A DNA stretch of 64,000 nucleotides, taken from contig NZ_JACOQD010000001.1 in NCBI RefSeq assembly GCF_014297365.1, positions 372,001 to 436,000 of the forward strand, read 5' to 3'. Within the stretch, counting starts at the first letter, position 1; every line of letters begins with the position of its first letter. Below the pieces are notes generated by a model. The model did not search any database, had not been told where the DNA came from, and worked only from the letters and a program-made list of their open reading frames with translations. Of this stretch, positions 35,571-44,213 are shown one piece after another. The translations under genes and the position numbers were made by a program. This DNA is from Winogradskyella echinorum. Its GTDB lineage: Bacteria > Bacteroidota > Bacteroidia > Flavobacteriales > Flavobacteriaceae.

Positions 35571-36368
35571 TTAATCTTTAGTTACGGATTCTCTATTTTT
35601 ATTATAGGCTTTTAACTTTCTCTGCAAAAACTCTATAGCTTTTAGATCATTATTTTCTTCACATAATGCCTTAAAACCTTCATCTTCTTGGCAAAAATAG
35701 AAGTATTCATTTTTTAAATTTTCCGCTAAAGTATCTGTTCTAAAAATGGTCTTTTCATATTCTCTTCTTAATCTTGAAATGCACTTCTCCTCGTTATCTA
35801 ATGCAACAATTGCTTTTAATTTTTTTGTTCTGCCACTAATTTTATTTAAAAGTTTATGCAAATTAACTCCTGCACCTAAACCAATATAACCCATTGGACC
35901 AGCGTCTGCATCATGAAGTTTACGTTCATTTTGAGTAAGTGGCTTCCCTTTATAACCTGGAATTCCTAAATCATAAAAATTGATTTCGGTTTTGGCGTCT
36001 GAGTTTTCGAGATCAGATTCTAGGCTTCCTGTTAATATTTTGCCGACTCGCACTTCATCTAACTCATTTAAATTTTCTATAAGCACAACACTAAAGTTTC
36101 CTAAATCAAAATTAGATTGGGTAATTACTAACTCTTGGGTTTGGTATTTTACACCAGAAATAATCAATGTATCCGTAGCTTTTGCAGGAATCACAAAACT
36201 TCCATCTTCGTTAGATATCGTATATTTTGCTGCTGTTCTGTTTTGTATATGTAGACCTTCTACCTCATCATCTGCAATGACCTGACCTTTTAGGTCTTTA
36301 CGTTGGGCATTTACAACAAAAGTCATCGCTACAGCAATGAGTAGAGAAATGGCATTAATCTTTTTCAC
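35571..36368 (-). CDS. Carboxypeptidase-like regulatory domain secreted protein (paralogue 2)
   Basis: 265 residues with a signal peptide (1 to about 21, VNAQ). It starts with a carboxypeptidase regulatory-like beta-sandwich (LKGQVIADDEVEGLHIQNRT, DGSFVIPAKATDTLIISG, about 24-100), followed by a largely helical charged region (about 110-265). Overlaps the upstream paralogue by 14 nt; the two share layout and N-terminal pattern, indicating a tandem duplication. These proteins sit in the periplasm or outer membrane; binding partners are unknown. Confidence 0.85.
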   Translation of the reverse strand: MKKINAISLLIAVAMTFVVNAQRKDLKGQVIADDEVEGLHIQNRTAAKYTISNEDGSFVIPAKATDTLIISGVKYQTQELVITQSNFDLGNFSVVLIENLNELDEVRVGKILTGSLESDLENSDAKTEINFYDLGIPGYKGKPLTQNERKLHDADAGPMGYIGLGAGVNLHKLLNKISGRTKKLKAIVALDNEEKCISRLRREYEKTIFRTDTLAENLKNEYFYFCQEDEGFKALCEENNDLKAIEFLQRKLKAYNKNRESVTKD

Positions 36369-37173
36369 TCTGCAATTTTAAGAAAGATTTGCTCAACTGT
36401 GTAATACGCTCTAAAAACTGCATTTCTTTATCTTTTTCTAACAATTTATCATCAACACCTTGTTCTTCTACATAATCTGTAAATGCTTCAACTTTGTCTA
36501 ATGGAATTTTAAAATTTGAATGTATATAATTAATGCTATAGTTATCTAAAGCTTCTTTAAAAGGTGTTTTCTTTATTTCTTTTTCTGCATTGATAGCTGA
36601 TTTATCTTTATCTAGATCTACAACCTGACTGACTAAAAATCCGGCAAGGTTTACAATATTAATCATATTATCTACTCTTGGGTGATAATCATCAAAAGAA
36701 GGATTATCTATCTTAGATTTATAATCTGCGGTAAACTCAAAATCTTCAATATGATCTAGACCAAAATATATGGCGTCTAAACTTACGTTATAAGTTCTTA
36801 CATTTTCTAAATCAGCATTTAAGTTTCCTGTTAGTCCAAATGGTAATAATACAACTTCATCTAATTTGTTTACCTCTTCTACCAATATAACCGTTAATCG
36901 TTTAGATTTAATTATATCTTCTGTAATTGTAACACTAAAATCTTTAAACTGTAGTGCCCCAAACTCTATAATATCATTAACTGCAACTTTTATAACGAAT
37001 TCTCCATTTTCATCTGTCGTTGTACCTTTATTTGAGGACGTGTTATAGACTGTTACACCTTCTCTATCATCCGTGGAGACTACGATTCTTCCATCAACAG
37101 AAATTCTATTATCATCTTGACCAAAAGCCAATAATGTAAAGAGACTAAATATTGCGAGTACTATTTTTTTCAT
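36355..37173 (-). CDS. Carboxypeptidase-like regulatory domain secreted protein (paralogue 1)
   Basis: 272 residues, signal peptide 1 to about 18 (LLAFGQ). The N-terminal regulatory-like domain (VDGRIVVSTDDREGVTVYN, NGEFVIKVAVNDIIEFGAL) is followed by a helical region (about 120-272). Same architecture as the next gene on the minus strand, which it overlaps by 14 nt. The pair probably forms a module with the DUF6702 gene. Function unknown. Confidence 0.85.
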   Translation of the reverse strand: MKKIVLAIFSLFTLLAFGQDDNRISVDGRIVVSTDDREGVTVYNTSSNKGTTTDENGEFVIKVAVNDIIEFGALQFKDFSVTITEDIIKSKRLTVILVEEVNKLDEVVLLPFGLTGNLNADLENVRTYNVSLDAIYFGLDHIEDFEFTADYKSKIDNPSFDDYHPRVDNMINIVNLAGFLVSQVVDLDKDKSAINAEKEIKKTPFKEALDNYSINYIHSNFKIPLDKVEAFTDYVEEQGVDDKLLEKDKEMQFLERITQLSKSFLKLQSEKD

Positions 37174-37303
37174 GCTTTTTAATTCTTGTAATAAATTTCG
37201 GATATATTATTTAATATTCATAGAAATCTTTGTTAAATGATAAAATATAAGTTTAAAAAAGTTTGGCTTTCTTTGTAATTAGATATAATTAAAACTCTAA
37301 AAT

Positions 37304-38011
37304 TTGAAATCGATAATAATTGCTAGTACATCTACTATTCACGGAAGTGGTTATTTAGAGTATCTTTTAGATGAATTAAAACTTCATTTTAAATCCGCTA
37401 ACGAAATCCTTTTTATTCCTTACGCAAGGCCTGGTGGTATTTCTCATGATGATTACACTTCAGTTGCATCTAAAGCATTTAGCAAGATAGGCAAAACAGT
37501 AAAAGGTATACACGAATATAAAAATCCAAAAGAAGCTATCTTAAATGCCCAAGGTATATTTGTTGGTGGAGGTAACACCTTTGTTTTAGTTTCTCAATTG
37601 TATAAAAATGATGTATTATCTTCTATAAAAGATGCAATTAATGATGGTATTCCCTATTTAGGCACAAGTGCTGGAAGCAACATTTGTGGTTTAACAATGA
37701 ATACCACTAACGATATGCCAATAGTTTATCCTCCAAGTTTTAAAACTTTGGGTTTGGTGCCTTTTAATATAAACCCTCATTATTTAGACCCGATTGAAGG
37801 TAGTACACATATGGGAGAAACTAGAGAAACACGTATTAAAGAATTTCATGCATATAATACTCAGCCTGTAATTGGATTGCGTGAAGGAAGTTGGATAGAT
37901 TTTAAAAACGATACGCTCACATTAAAAGGAACTTTAGATGCTAGAATTTTTGAATACAATAAATCTCCTTATGAAATAGAAACCAATTCTGACTTAGGTT
38001 TTTTAAAGTAG
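37304..38011 (+). CDS. pepE: Dipeptidase E (S51 family)
   Basis: 235 residues. The Ser nucleophile is S122 in GTSAGSN, and the oxyanion/strand motif IFVGGGNTFVL and the histidine region INPHYLD are typical of PepE, which hydrolyses Asp-X dipeptides in the cytoplasm. Length matches E. coli PepE (229). The start is TTG; no ATG precedes the conserved IIIAST strand. Divergent from the regulatory-domain paralogues and convergent with the acetyltransferase gene, 1 nt apart. Confidence 0.92.
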   Translation: MKSIIIASTSTIHGSGYLEYLLDELKLHFKSANEILFIPYARPGGISHDDYTSVASKAFSKIGKTVKGIHEYKNPKEAILNAQGIFVGGGNTFVLVSQLYKNDVLSSIKDAINDGIPYLGTSAGSNICGLTMNTTNDMPIVYPPSFKTLGLVPFNINPHYLDPIEGSTHMGETRETRIKEFHAYNTQPVIGLREGSWIDFKNDTLTLKGTLDARIFEYNKSPYEIETNSDLGFLK

Positions 38012-38012
38012 A

Positions 38013-38438
38013 CTATAATTTCTTAAGAAAGTGATATCCTAAAATCTCAAATCCCTCATTATAATAAAATTTATGCGAAGGATAATTATGTACGTAAGTA
38101 TTTAATTCTACAGAATTACAACCTTTACCAATTACATAATTATATATCCAAGCCATAAATTGCTTACCTAGACCATTTCCTCTGTATTCTGGTTTAATAT
38201 AGACATGGTCTAATTCTACAGATTTACCCATGTAATGCCTTGTGCAGAACCACATACCAGAAACGCCAACTAAATCATCACCATCATATATAACGGCACA
38301 TTCGTAGTTTTGAATTTTCATTTCATTAAAACGCGATTTAAGTAATTCTGTGCTTACTTTACCTTCATTGAGCACGTAAAGTAAAGGGATAATTTGATCT
38401 AAATCATCATTTGAAATAATTTGAATTTGATAATTCAT
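38013..38438 (-). CDS. GNAT-family N-acetyltransferase
   Basis: 141 residues with the acetyl-CoA motif VYIKPEYRGNGLGKQFMAWI (R-x-x-G-x-G, about 85-104) and the usual N-acetyltransferase strand pattern ending EGFEILGYHFLKK. The acceptor substrate cannot be deduced. Monocistronic and convergent with pepE. Confidence 0.9.
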   Translation of the reverse strand: MNYQIQIISNDDLDQIIPLLYVLNEGKVSTELLKSRFNEMKIQNYECAVIYDGDDLVGVSGMWFCTRHYMGKSVELDHVYIKPEYRGNGLGKQFMAWIYNYVIGKGCNSVELNTYVHNYPSHKFYYNEGFEILGYHFLKKL

Positions 38439-38590
38439 ACTTAGTATTTAAAGTAATAAAAGTAAATCTTTTAAACTGTTCTTCATAACGATAAATTTTA
38501 AAAAAATGAGAATCTTTTGATTAAAACCAATGACTTTTCAATATATTTTGTGTCAAACTTTTGTAAATTGAAGCCATTAATACATTCATT

Positions 38591-39364
38591 ATGAGAAGAG
38601 GTAATTTTAAAGTCCGTATATTAATATTTGTAGCTATAGCTGCATTTGCGTTTTTAAGAAAGTGCAGCCAAGAAGAGGTTAATCCTTATACAGGAAAAAA
38701 ACAGGCAATATCATTATCACCACAAGAGGAGATAGCCATTGGTCTGCAAAGTGCACCTGGTATGGCACAACAGCATGGTGGCTTACACCCAAACACAGAA
38801 TATCAAGCTTTTGTAGATAATGTTGGCAATAAACTTATAAATAACAGTATTGCTAAACAAACACCTTATAAATATGAATTTCATTTGTTAGCAGACGAAA
38901 ACACAATTAATGCTTTTGCATTACCTGGCGGTCAAATATTTATAACCCAAGCATTATTTGCTAGACTTGAAAATGAAGATCAACTTGCAGGAGTTCTCGG
39001 CCATGAAATTGGTCATGTACTTGGTAAGCATTCTAATGAGCGTATTACAAACGCTAACTTTTGGAAAACTTTAGCAATGGGAAGTTCTGCTATTGATATG
39101 GGTGGAGTTGCACAACAAATTGGCAATGGATCACTTTTAAAGAATGGTCGTGGTGATGAATTAGAAAGTGACGAACTTGGAGTTAAATTTATGTTAGATG
39201 CAGGTTACAATCCAGAAGAAATGATTGGTGTAATGGAAATTTTAAAAGCTGCTGCAGGTCCCAATCGAGTTCCTGAGTTTCAAAGTTCTCATCCAGATCC
39301 TGAAAATAGAATTGAGAAAATAAAAGAAGCTATTAGAAATTATAGAAACAAAAAAGCGTCCTAA
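38591..39364 (+). CDS. M48-family metallopeptidase, lipoprotein-like
   Basis: 257 residues. An N-terminal hydrophobic anchor ends FLRKC (Cys 25), consistent with a lipoprotein signal or TM anchor. The zinc site is H138-E139-x-x-H142 in LGHEIGHVLGKH, with a third ligand in ELESDELGVK and an Asp/His-rich C-terminus (SSHPDPENRIEK). This is the layout of the BepA/LoiP-type periplasmic M48 proteases that act in envelope quality control. Stop codon TAA sits in the loop of a terminator. Confidence 0.93.
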   Translation: MRRGNFKVRILIFVAIAAFAFLRKCSQEEVNPYTGKKQAISLSPQEEIAIGLQSAPGMAQQHGGLHPNTEYQAFVDNVGNKLINNSIAKQTPYKYEFHLLADENTINAFALPGGQIFITQALFARLENEDQLAGVLGHEIGHVLGKHSNERITNANFWKTLAMGSSAIDMGGVAQQIGNGSLLKNGRGDELESDELGVKFMLDAGYNPEEMIGVMEILKAAAGPNRVPEFQSSHPDPENRIEKIKEAIRNYRNKKAS

Positions 39365-39374
39365 GGACGCTTTT
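39352..39374 (+). terminator. Terminator whose loop contains the M48 gene stop codon
   Basis: Arms AAAAGCGTCC and GGACGCTTTT flank TAA, the M48 stop codon, so the last codons of the gene form half the stem. Confidence 0.8.
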
Positions 39375-39406
39375 TCTAACTAACTAACTCAAATAATTGT
39401 CTACTC

Positions 39407-39802
39407 CTAGACAGTTTTCTTTTTAAATCGCTTTAAAAATTGTTCTGCATCTTTAGCCTTCGATTTTTTTGCATGACCAAGAGCTGTATAACCTAAGTCA
39501 CATGTTTTGTGGACTTCAGAGCCTGCCGTAATTAAAGCTTTTATAATTTCTACACGATTGTATTTTGCTGCATAATGTATTGGCATCATGCCATTAGATT
39601 TGGCATTAACATCTGCACCTGCTTTAATAAGCTTATTTACTTCTTCAAGATTTCCTGTTGCAACAGCTTTACATAAAGGACTTACCTCTACTGTTTTAAC
39701 AATTGCTTCTTTTTCATTAGAAGTAAAAATTTCGTTTGATGCATTTAAATTACTAATTGAAAAGCTCAATGCTAAGGCTAATACTACTACCGATTTTTTC
39801 AT
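39407..39802 (-). CDS. Secreted ankyrin-repeat protein
   Basis: 131 residues with a signal peptide (1 to about 21, NLNAS). Two clear ankyrin repeats (GNLEEVNKLIKAGADVNAKS, MPIHYAAKYNRVEIIKALITAGSE) and a third degenerate one (LGYTALGHAKKSKAKDAEQFL) follow, ending in a basic tail. Ankyrin repeats mediate protein binding. The partner is unknown. Confidence 0.88.
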   Translation of the reverse strand: MKKSVVVLALALSFSISNLNASNEIFTSNEKEAIVKTVEVSPLCKAVATGNLEEVNKLIKAGADVNAKSNGMMPIHYAAKYNRVEIIKALITAGSEVHKTCDLGYTALGHAKKSKAKDAEQFLKRFKKKTV

Positions 39803-40038
39803 GATGAAAGATTTTTAATTTAATTGATTTGTTTTTTGATATACTAAATAGACGACATATCTTTTAAAGTGTTACACTAAAAAAAGTTATATAACATTTT
39901 TTTAACGCTTTGAAAACAAATATGTTAACACTTTCACAAAACATAAGACCTACTTTATCAATTGGTTACATAAGTTTAAAATAGCGATAATGTCTTAAAT
40001 TTTTTTATCCTATAGATTTGTCATAGAGCTGTATATGT

Positions 40039-40046
40039 TATCTTTG
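40039..40046 (+). promoter_or_regulatory. Predicted -7 promoter element of gpmI
   Basis: TATCTTTG lies 19 nt before the ATG; a TTG about 18 nt further upstream fits the -33 element. Confidence 0.55.
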
Positions 40047-40065
40047 AAATTCTAAAAATTTAGAA

Positions 40066-41583
40066 ATGAACAAAAAAGTTATTTTAATGATTTTAGACGG
40101 TTGGGGAAAATCACCCGACCCTAAAGTTTCTGCTATAGACAATGCCAACACTCCATTTATAGATTCTCTATACACTAATTACCCAAGTGCTAGTTTAAGA
40201 ACAGATGGACTCCATGTTGGGTTACCAGAGGGGCAAATGGGAAATAGTGAAGTTGGACACATGAATTTAGGCGCAGGTCGTATAGTTTATCAAGACTTGG
40301 TGAAAATTAATTTAGCTGTAAAAAACAAAACACTCCAAGAGGAACAGGTTTTAAGAGACGCTTTTGAATATGCCAAAACCAATAATAAAAATGTTCACCT
40401 ATTAGGTTTGGTAAGTGATGGCGGTGTACATTCTCATATCAATCACCTATTTGGTTTACTAAATGCAACTAATGATTTTGGTTTAAATAATGTTTTTGTA
40501 CATGCATTTACGGATGGCAGAGATGTTGACCCAAAATCTGGTTACGGATTTATTTCTGCACTAGAAGAACACCTTAACAAAACATCAGGAAAATTAGCAT
40601 CTGTAACTGGCAGATATTATGCTATGGATAGAGATAAACGTTGGGAGCGTGTTAAACTAGCATATGACGCATTAGTAAATGGTGAAGGTGAAAAAACTCA
40701 AAACGTTTTAAAAACAATTAACTACAAATATGAAGAAGGCATTACAGATGAGTTTATAAAACCTCTAATTGTAACAGACAATAACGATAATCCTGTAGCA
40801 ACTATAAAAGATGATGATGTTGTTATATTTTTTAATTTTAGAACTGATCGTGGTCGTCAATTAACTGAAGCTTTATCTCAAACAGATTTTCATGAGTATA
40901 ATATGCATAAGTTAAATCTTCACTATGTGACTCTAACAAATTATGATGAAAACTTTAAAGGTATCAATGTCGTTTTCAATAAAGATAATTTAAAGGAAAC
41001 TTTGGGAGAGGTTTTAGAGAAACATAATAAGAAACAAATACGTATTGCCGAAACTGAAAAATATCCTCATGTTACGTTTTTCTTTTCTGGCGGGCAAGAA
41101 GCTCCTTTTAATGGAGAAACACGTATTCTTAGAAACTCACCAAAAGTAGCTACATACGATTTAAAACCAGAAATGAGCGCTTACGAACTAAAAGATGCTT
41201 TAATTCCAGAGTTAGAAAAAGGAGATGTTGATTTTGTTTGCTTAAATTTTGCTAATGGAGATATGGTTGGGCATACTGGTGTTATGGAAGCTGCTATAAA
41301 AGCATGTGAGGCTGTAGATCAATGTGTTAAAGCTGTTGTTACAACAGCTTTAGAAAATGATTATACTACAATTTTAATTGCAGATCATGGTAATTGTGAA
41401 ACTATGATAAATCCAGATGGCACGCCAAATACTGCGCACACAACAAATCCCGTTCCTATAATTTTAATAGACAAAGATTTAAAAGAAATAAAAGACGGAA
41501 TTTTAGGGGATATTGCACCTACAATTTTAAAGTTAATTGGTATCCCTCAGCCAAAAGCAATGACACAACACAGTCTTGTATAA
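40066..41583 (+). CDS. gpmI: 2,3-Bisphosphoglycerate-independent phosphoglycerate mutase
   Basis: 505 residues, alkaline-phosphatase-fold enzyme interconverting 2- and 3-phosphoglycerate with two manganese ions. It begins ILMILDGWG, the metal-binding serine lies in MGNSEVGHMNLGAG (about residue 63), and later metal ligands lie in LADHGN and NTAHTTNPVPI. Length is standard. It has its own promoter and is followed after 42 nt by the HAD-like gene. Central glycolysis and gluconeogenesis. Confidence 0.97.
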   Translation: MNKKVILMILDGWGKSPDPKVSAIDNANTPFIDSLYTNYPSASLRTDGLHVGLPEGQMGNSEVGHMNLGAGRIVYQDLVKINLAVKNKTLQEEQVLRDAFEYAKTNNKNVHLLGLVSDGGVHSHINHLFGLLNATNDFGLNNVFVHAFTDGRDVDPKSGYGFISALEEHLNKTSGKLASVTGRYYAMDRDKRWERVKLAYDALVNGEGEKTQNVLKTINYKYEEGITDEFIKPLIVTDNNDNPVATIKDDDVVIFFNFRTDRGRQLTEALSQTDFHEYNMHKLNLHYVTLTNYDENFKGINVVFNKDNLKETLGEVLEKHNKKQIRIAETEKYPHVTFFFSGGQEAPFNGETRILRNSPKVATYDLKPEMSAYELKDALIPELEKGDVDFVCLNFANGDMVGHTGVMEAAIKACEAVDQCVKAVVTTALENDYTTILIADHGNCETMINPDGTPNTAHTTNPVPIILIDKDLKEIKDGILGDIAPTILKLIGIPQPKAMTQHSLV

Positions 41584-41597
41584 AACGCTTAATATTG

Positions 41598-41605
41598 TAC
41601 CTTTG
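41598..41605 (+). promoter_or_regulatory. Predicted -7 promoter element of the HAD-like gene
   Basis: TACCTTTG is part of AATATTGTACCTTTGC, a 16-nt string found identically ahead of pruA. A TTG lies 19 nt upstream. Confidence 0.5.
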
Positions 41606-41625
41606 CCTCAGAATTGATTAATAGC

Positions 41626-42024
41626 ATGAATTTTCAAGATAGATTAATAATAGCAGTAGATTTCGATGGTACGATTGTAGAAGATGGGTACCCAAAAATA
41701 GGTAAAACACGTATTTTTGCTTTTGAAACCTTAAAACGATTACAACAAGATGGCCATAGATTAATTTTATGGACCTACCGAAGTGGCTCTAAACTGCAAG
41801 AAGCTGTAGATTTTTGTAAAGAAAACGGCATCGAATTTTATGCTGTTAATGCAAGTTTTCCGGAAGAAAAATTCGACTATACAAGAAGCCGTAAAATCCA
41901 TGCAGACATATTTATAGATGATCGAAATATTGGAGGTATTCTAGGTTGGGGAGAAGTTTACCAACTTATTACCAATGAAACACCAGATATAAAAAGTACT
42001 CAGAAAAAATGGTGGCAATTTTAA
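41626..42024 (+). CDS. HAD-like hydrolase (BT0820-type)
   Basis: 132 residues from ATG 41626; a TTG 12 nt upstream would add four residues. The HAD nucleophile motif is AVDFDGTIVE, the motif II threonine region is LILWTYRSG, and the acidic motif III-like IDDRNIGGI is visible. It lacks a cap domain. Small stand-alone HAD proteins of this type are found across Bacteroidota; the substrate is unknown, probably a small phosphate ester. Starts just behind gpmI with its own promoter motif. Confidence 0.88.
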   Translation: MNFQDRLIIAVDFDGTIVEDGYPKIGKTRIFAFETLKRLQQDGHRLILWTYRSGSKLQEAVDFCKENGIEFYAVNASFPEEKFDYTRSRKIHADIFIDDRNIGGILGWGEVYQLITNETPDIKSTQKKWWQF

Positions 42025-42044
42025 TTCGTATAAATAATTAAAAA

Positions 42045-42863
42045 ATGATTATTGTAAAGACATTAGAAGAAATTGAATTGATGCGCCAAAGTGCTCTTAT
42101 TGTATCTAAAACTTTAGGTATGTTGGCAAAAGAGGTTAAAGAAGGTGTAACAACAAATCATTTAGATACTATTGCTGAAGAGTTTATTAGAGATCATGGA
42201 GCTTTGCCAGGTTTTAAAGGACTTTACGACTGCCCTTCAACATTATTGTGTAGTGTAAATGAAGCCGTTGTACATGGATTACCAACAGATATCCCATTAA
42301 AAGATGGAGACATTGTCTCAATAGATTGCGGTTCGTTTATGAATGGTTTCTACGGAGATCATGCTTATACTTTTGAAATTGGCAATGTAGCTGAAGAGAC
42401 TAAAAAACTAATTCAGATTACTAAAGAGTCTCTTTATGTAGGTATCAAAGAATTAAAACTAGGAAATAGAGTTGGAGATGTAGGTTATGCAATTCAACAA
42501 TACTGTGAAAAAGAAGGTTATGGTGTTGTAAGAGAGCTAGTAGGACATGGCTTAGGACGTAAAATGCACGAAGACCCAGAAATGCCGAACTACGGAAGAC
42601 GCGGAAGAGGTAAAAAGTTTATTGAAGGTATGGTTGTTGCCATTGAGCCGATGATAAACATGGGAACGCATAAAGTGAAACAATTAAAAGATGGTTGGAC
42701 CATTGTAACTCAAGATGGAAAACCAAGTGTGCATTTTGAGCATGATGTTGCAATAGTAGACGGTAAACCAGAGATTCTTTCAACCTTTGCTTATGTGCAT
42801 GAAGCTTTAGGGATTGTATCTGATGAGGAGAATGCTTTTCGTAAGGAAGCTCTAGTGCTTTAA
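42045..42863 (+). CDS. map: Type I methionine aminopeptidase
   Basis: 272 residues; removes the initiator methionine. The pita-bread fold metal ligands are visible: D in SIDCGSF, D in GDHAYTF, H in GHGLGR, E in AIEPMINM and E in HFEHDVAI. H in VVHGLP is the substrate-side histidine. No long extension, normal length. The gene lies 20 nt behind the HAD gene; an inverted-repeat-flanked ORF follows. Confidence 0.96.
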   Translation: MIIVKTLEEIELMRQSALIVSKTLGMLAKEVKEGVTTNHLDTIAEEFIRDHGALPGFKGLYDCPSTLLCSVNEAVVHGLPTDIPLKDGDIVSIDCGSFMNGFYGDHAYTFEIGNVAEETKKLIQITKESLYVGIKELKLGNRVGDVGYAIQQYCEKEGYGVVRELVGHGLGRKMHEDPEMPNYGRRGRGKKFIEGMVVAIEPMINMGTHKVKQLKDGWTIVTQDGKPSVHFEHDVAIVDGKPEILSTFAYVHEALGIVSDEENAFRKEALVL

Positions 42864-42867
42864 GTTA

Positions 42868-42915
42868 TTACGCAGAGACCCTCAAAGTTTTCACAGAGAT
42901 CCACAGAGCGTTTTT
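42868..42915. repeat. Left flanking repeat of the GxxExxY gene
   Basis: A stretch of direct CGCAGAG / CACAGAG units containing TTTCACAGAGA, which recurs in inverted orientation right of the gene (43309-43337). Confidence 0.5.
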
Positions 42916-42931
42916 AGTTTCAATTTAAAAA

Positions 42932-43312
42932 ATGATTTACGATAAGATTACAGAAAATATTATTGGATCTGCTATTGAAGTGCACAAAGCACTTGGTCCT
43001 GGCTTGCTAGAATCTGCATATCAGGAATGTTTACTTTATGAGCTAAAATCTATAGGCTATTGTGTTAAAAGAGAAGTTTCGGTGCCTATTGTTTATAAAG
43101 ATATAAAATTAGATCATGGTTATAGAATAGATCTGCTTGTCGAAAACAAAATAGTGCTTGAATTAAAAACTGCTGAGCGTTTTACTGATGTCCATACTGC
43201 TCAAATTTTGACTTATATGAAACTAGGAAATTATCCATTAGGTTTACTATTAAACTTTAATACTAAGCTTTTAAAAAACGGAATTAAAAGATTTATTAAT
43301 GCACCTCAGTGA
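42932..43312 (+). CDS. GxxExxY-family protein
   Basis: 126 residues. The name-giving motif is GLLESAYQECL (G-x-x-E-x-x-Y, about 24-34), and the charged strand DLLVENKIVLELKTAE resembles the PD-(D/E)XK nuclease core (D-x-n-E-x-K). Function not established. The gene is bracketed by imperfect inverted copies of a CACAGAGA-type repeat, its stop lying in the right copy. That suggests a mobile or repeat-associated element inserted between map and the methyltransferase gene. No transposase is present. Confidence 0.85.
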   Translation: MIYDKITENIIGSAIEVHKALGPGLLESAYQECLLYELKSIGYCVKREVSVPIVYKDIKLDHGYRIDLLVENKIVLELKTAERFTDVHTAQILTYMKLGNYPLGLLLNFNTKLLKNGIKRFINAPQ

Positions 43313-43337
43313 ATCTTTGTGAATTCTCTGTGAAACA
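43309..43337. repeat. Right flanking repeat of the GxxExxY gene
   Basis: Its reverse complement contains TTTCACAGAGA, 11 nt identical to the left flank, followed by TCACAAAG. It covers the stop codon of the gene. Confidence 0.5.
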
Positions 43338-43348
43338 ACTTAAAAAAC

Positions 43349-44113
43349 TTGAAAAAACTTTTCAAACTAATTCTAAATATAATACCAAGACCTTTATTAA
43401 TTAGGCTTAGTTATCTCATACGTCCTATTCTTGCATTCTTTTTGAAAGGAAATAAATATACTGATCCAATAGATGGTAAAAGTTTTAGATCTTTCCTGTC
43501 TTATGGCTATGTAAAGCAGCGCGAAAACATTCTCTCACCTTCTACCCTTTCTTTAGAACGCCATAGATTATTATGGCTATATCTTAAAAACGAAACAGAC
43601 TTCTTTACGGCCGAAAAAAAACTACTTCACTTCGCACCAGAGCAGTGTTTTTTAAAACGTTTTAGAAAACTTAAAAATTTAGATTATACCACTACGGATT
43701 TATTATCTCCAATTGCAGATGTTAAGGCTGATATTTGCGACTTGCCTTTTGAGGATAATAGTTACGATGTCATTCTATGCAATCATGTCTTAGAACATAT
43801 ACCAGATGATACAAAGGCAATGCAAGAATTGTATAGAGTAATGAAGCCAGGTGGTTATGGTATATTTCAAATCCCACAAGATTTAACTCGAGCCGAAACT
43901 TTTGAAGATAATTCTATAACTGACAAAGCAGAACGCGCCAAAATTTTTGGTCAGTACGACCACGTTAGGGTTTATGGACTTGACTATTTTGATAAACTTC
44001 GTTCAATAGGTTTTAAAGTTGAAGAAGTAGATTATACCTCCCAATTAACTACGGATGATGTAGATAAATTTAGACTAGCAAAAGGCGAAATAATTCCAGT
44101 AGTATTCAAATAA
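43349..44113 (+). CDS. SAM-dependent methyltransferase (type 11-like)
   Basis: 254 residues with an N-terminal amphipathic/TM-like helix (about 5-35). The methyltransferase core reads ADICDLPFEDNSYDVILCNHVLEHIPDD, and EELYRVMKPGGYGIFQIP-type motifs follow. The conserved start LLHFAPEQCFLKRFRKL is shared with a group of flavobacterial enzymes of unknown substrate, possibly acting on quinone or lipid-like compounds near the membrane. The start is TTG. It follows the repeat-flanked gene and has no promoter motif I can assign. Confidence 0.88.
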   Translation: MKKLFKLILNIIPRPLLIRLSYLIRPILAFFLKGNKYTDPIDGKSFRSFLSYGYVKQRENILSPSTLSLERHRLLWLYLKNETDFFTAEKKLLHFAPEQCFLKRFRKLKNLDYTTTDLLSPIADVKADICDLPFEDNSYDVILCNHVLEHIPDDTKAMQELYRVMKPGGYGIFQIPQDLTRAETFEDNSITDKAERAKIFGQYDHVRVYGLDYFDKLRSIGFKVEEVDYTSQLTTDDVDKFRLAKGEIIPVVFK

Positions 44114-44213
44114 AAAAAGCTGAACCAAAACGAACAAGGCCCAACTTTTTTTGAATATTGATTAATAGCAATTATAAGACCCTAAACTTTAGCATAGGTC
44201 ACACAAAAAATCA

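Noticed and set aside
39866-39934. AAAGTGTTA / TAACACTTT arms between the ankyrin gene and gpmI
   Set aside because: Nine AT-rich pairs with a long spacer are expected by chance in such composition; nothing else supports a feature in this 260-nt gap.
44114-44150. Possible terminator after the methyltransferase gene
   Set aside because: Only seven A-T pairs and a mismatch; too weak to call.
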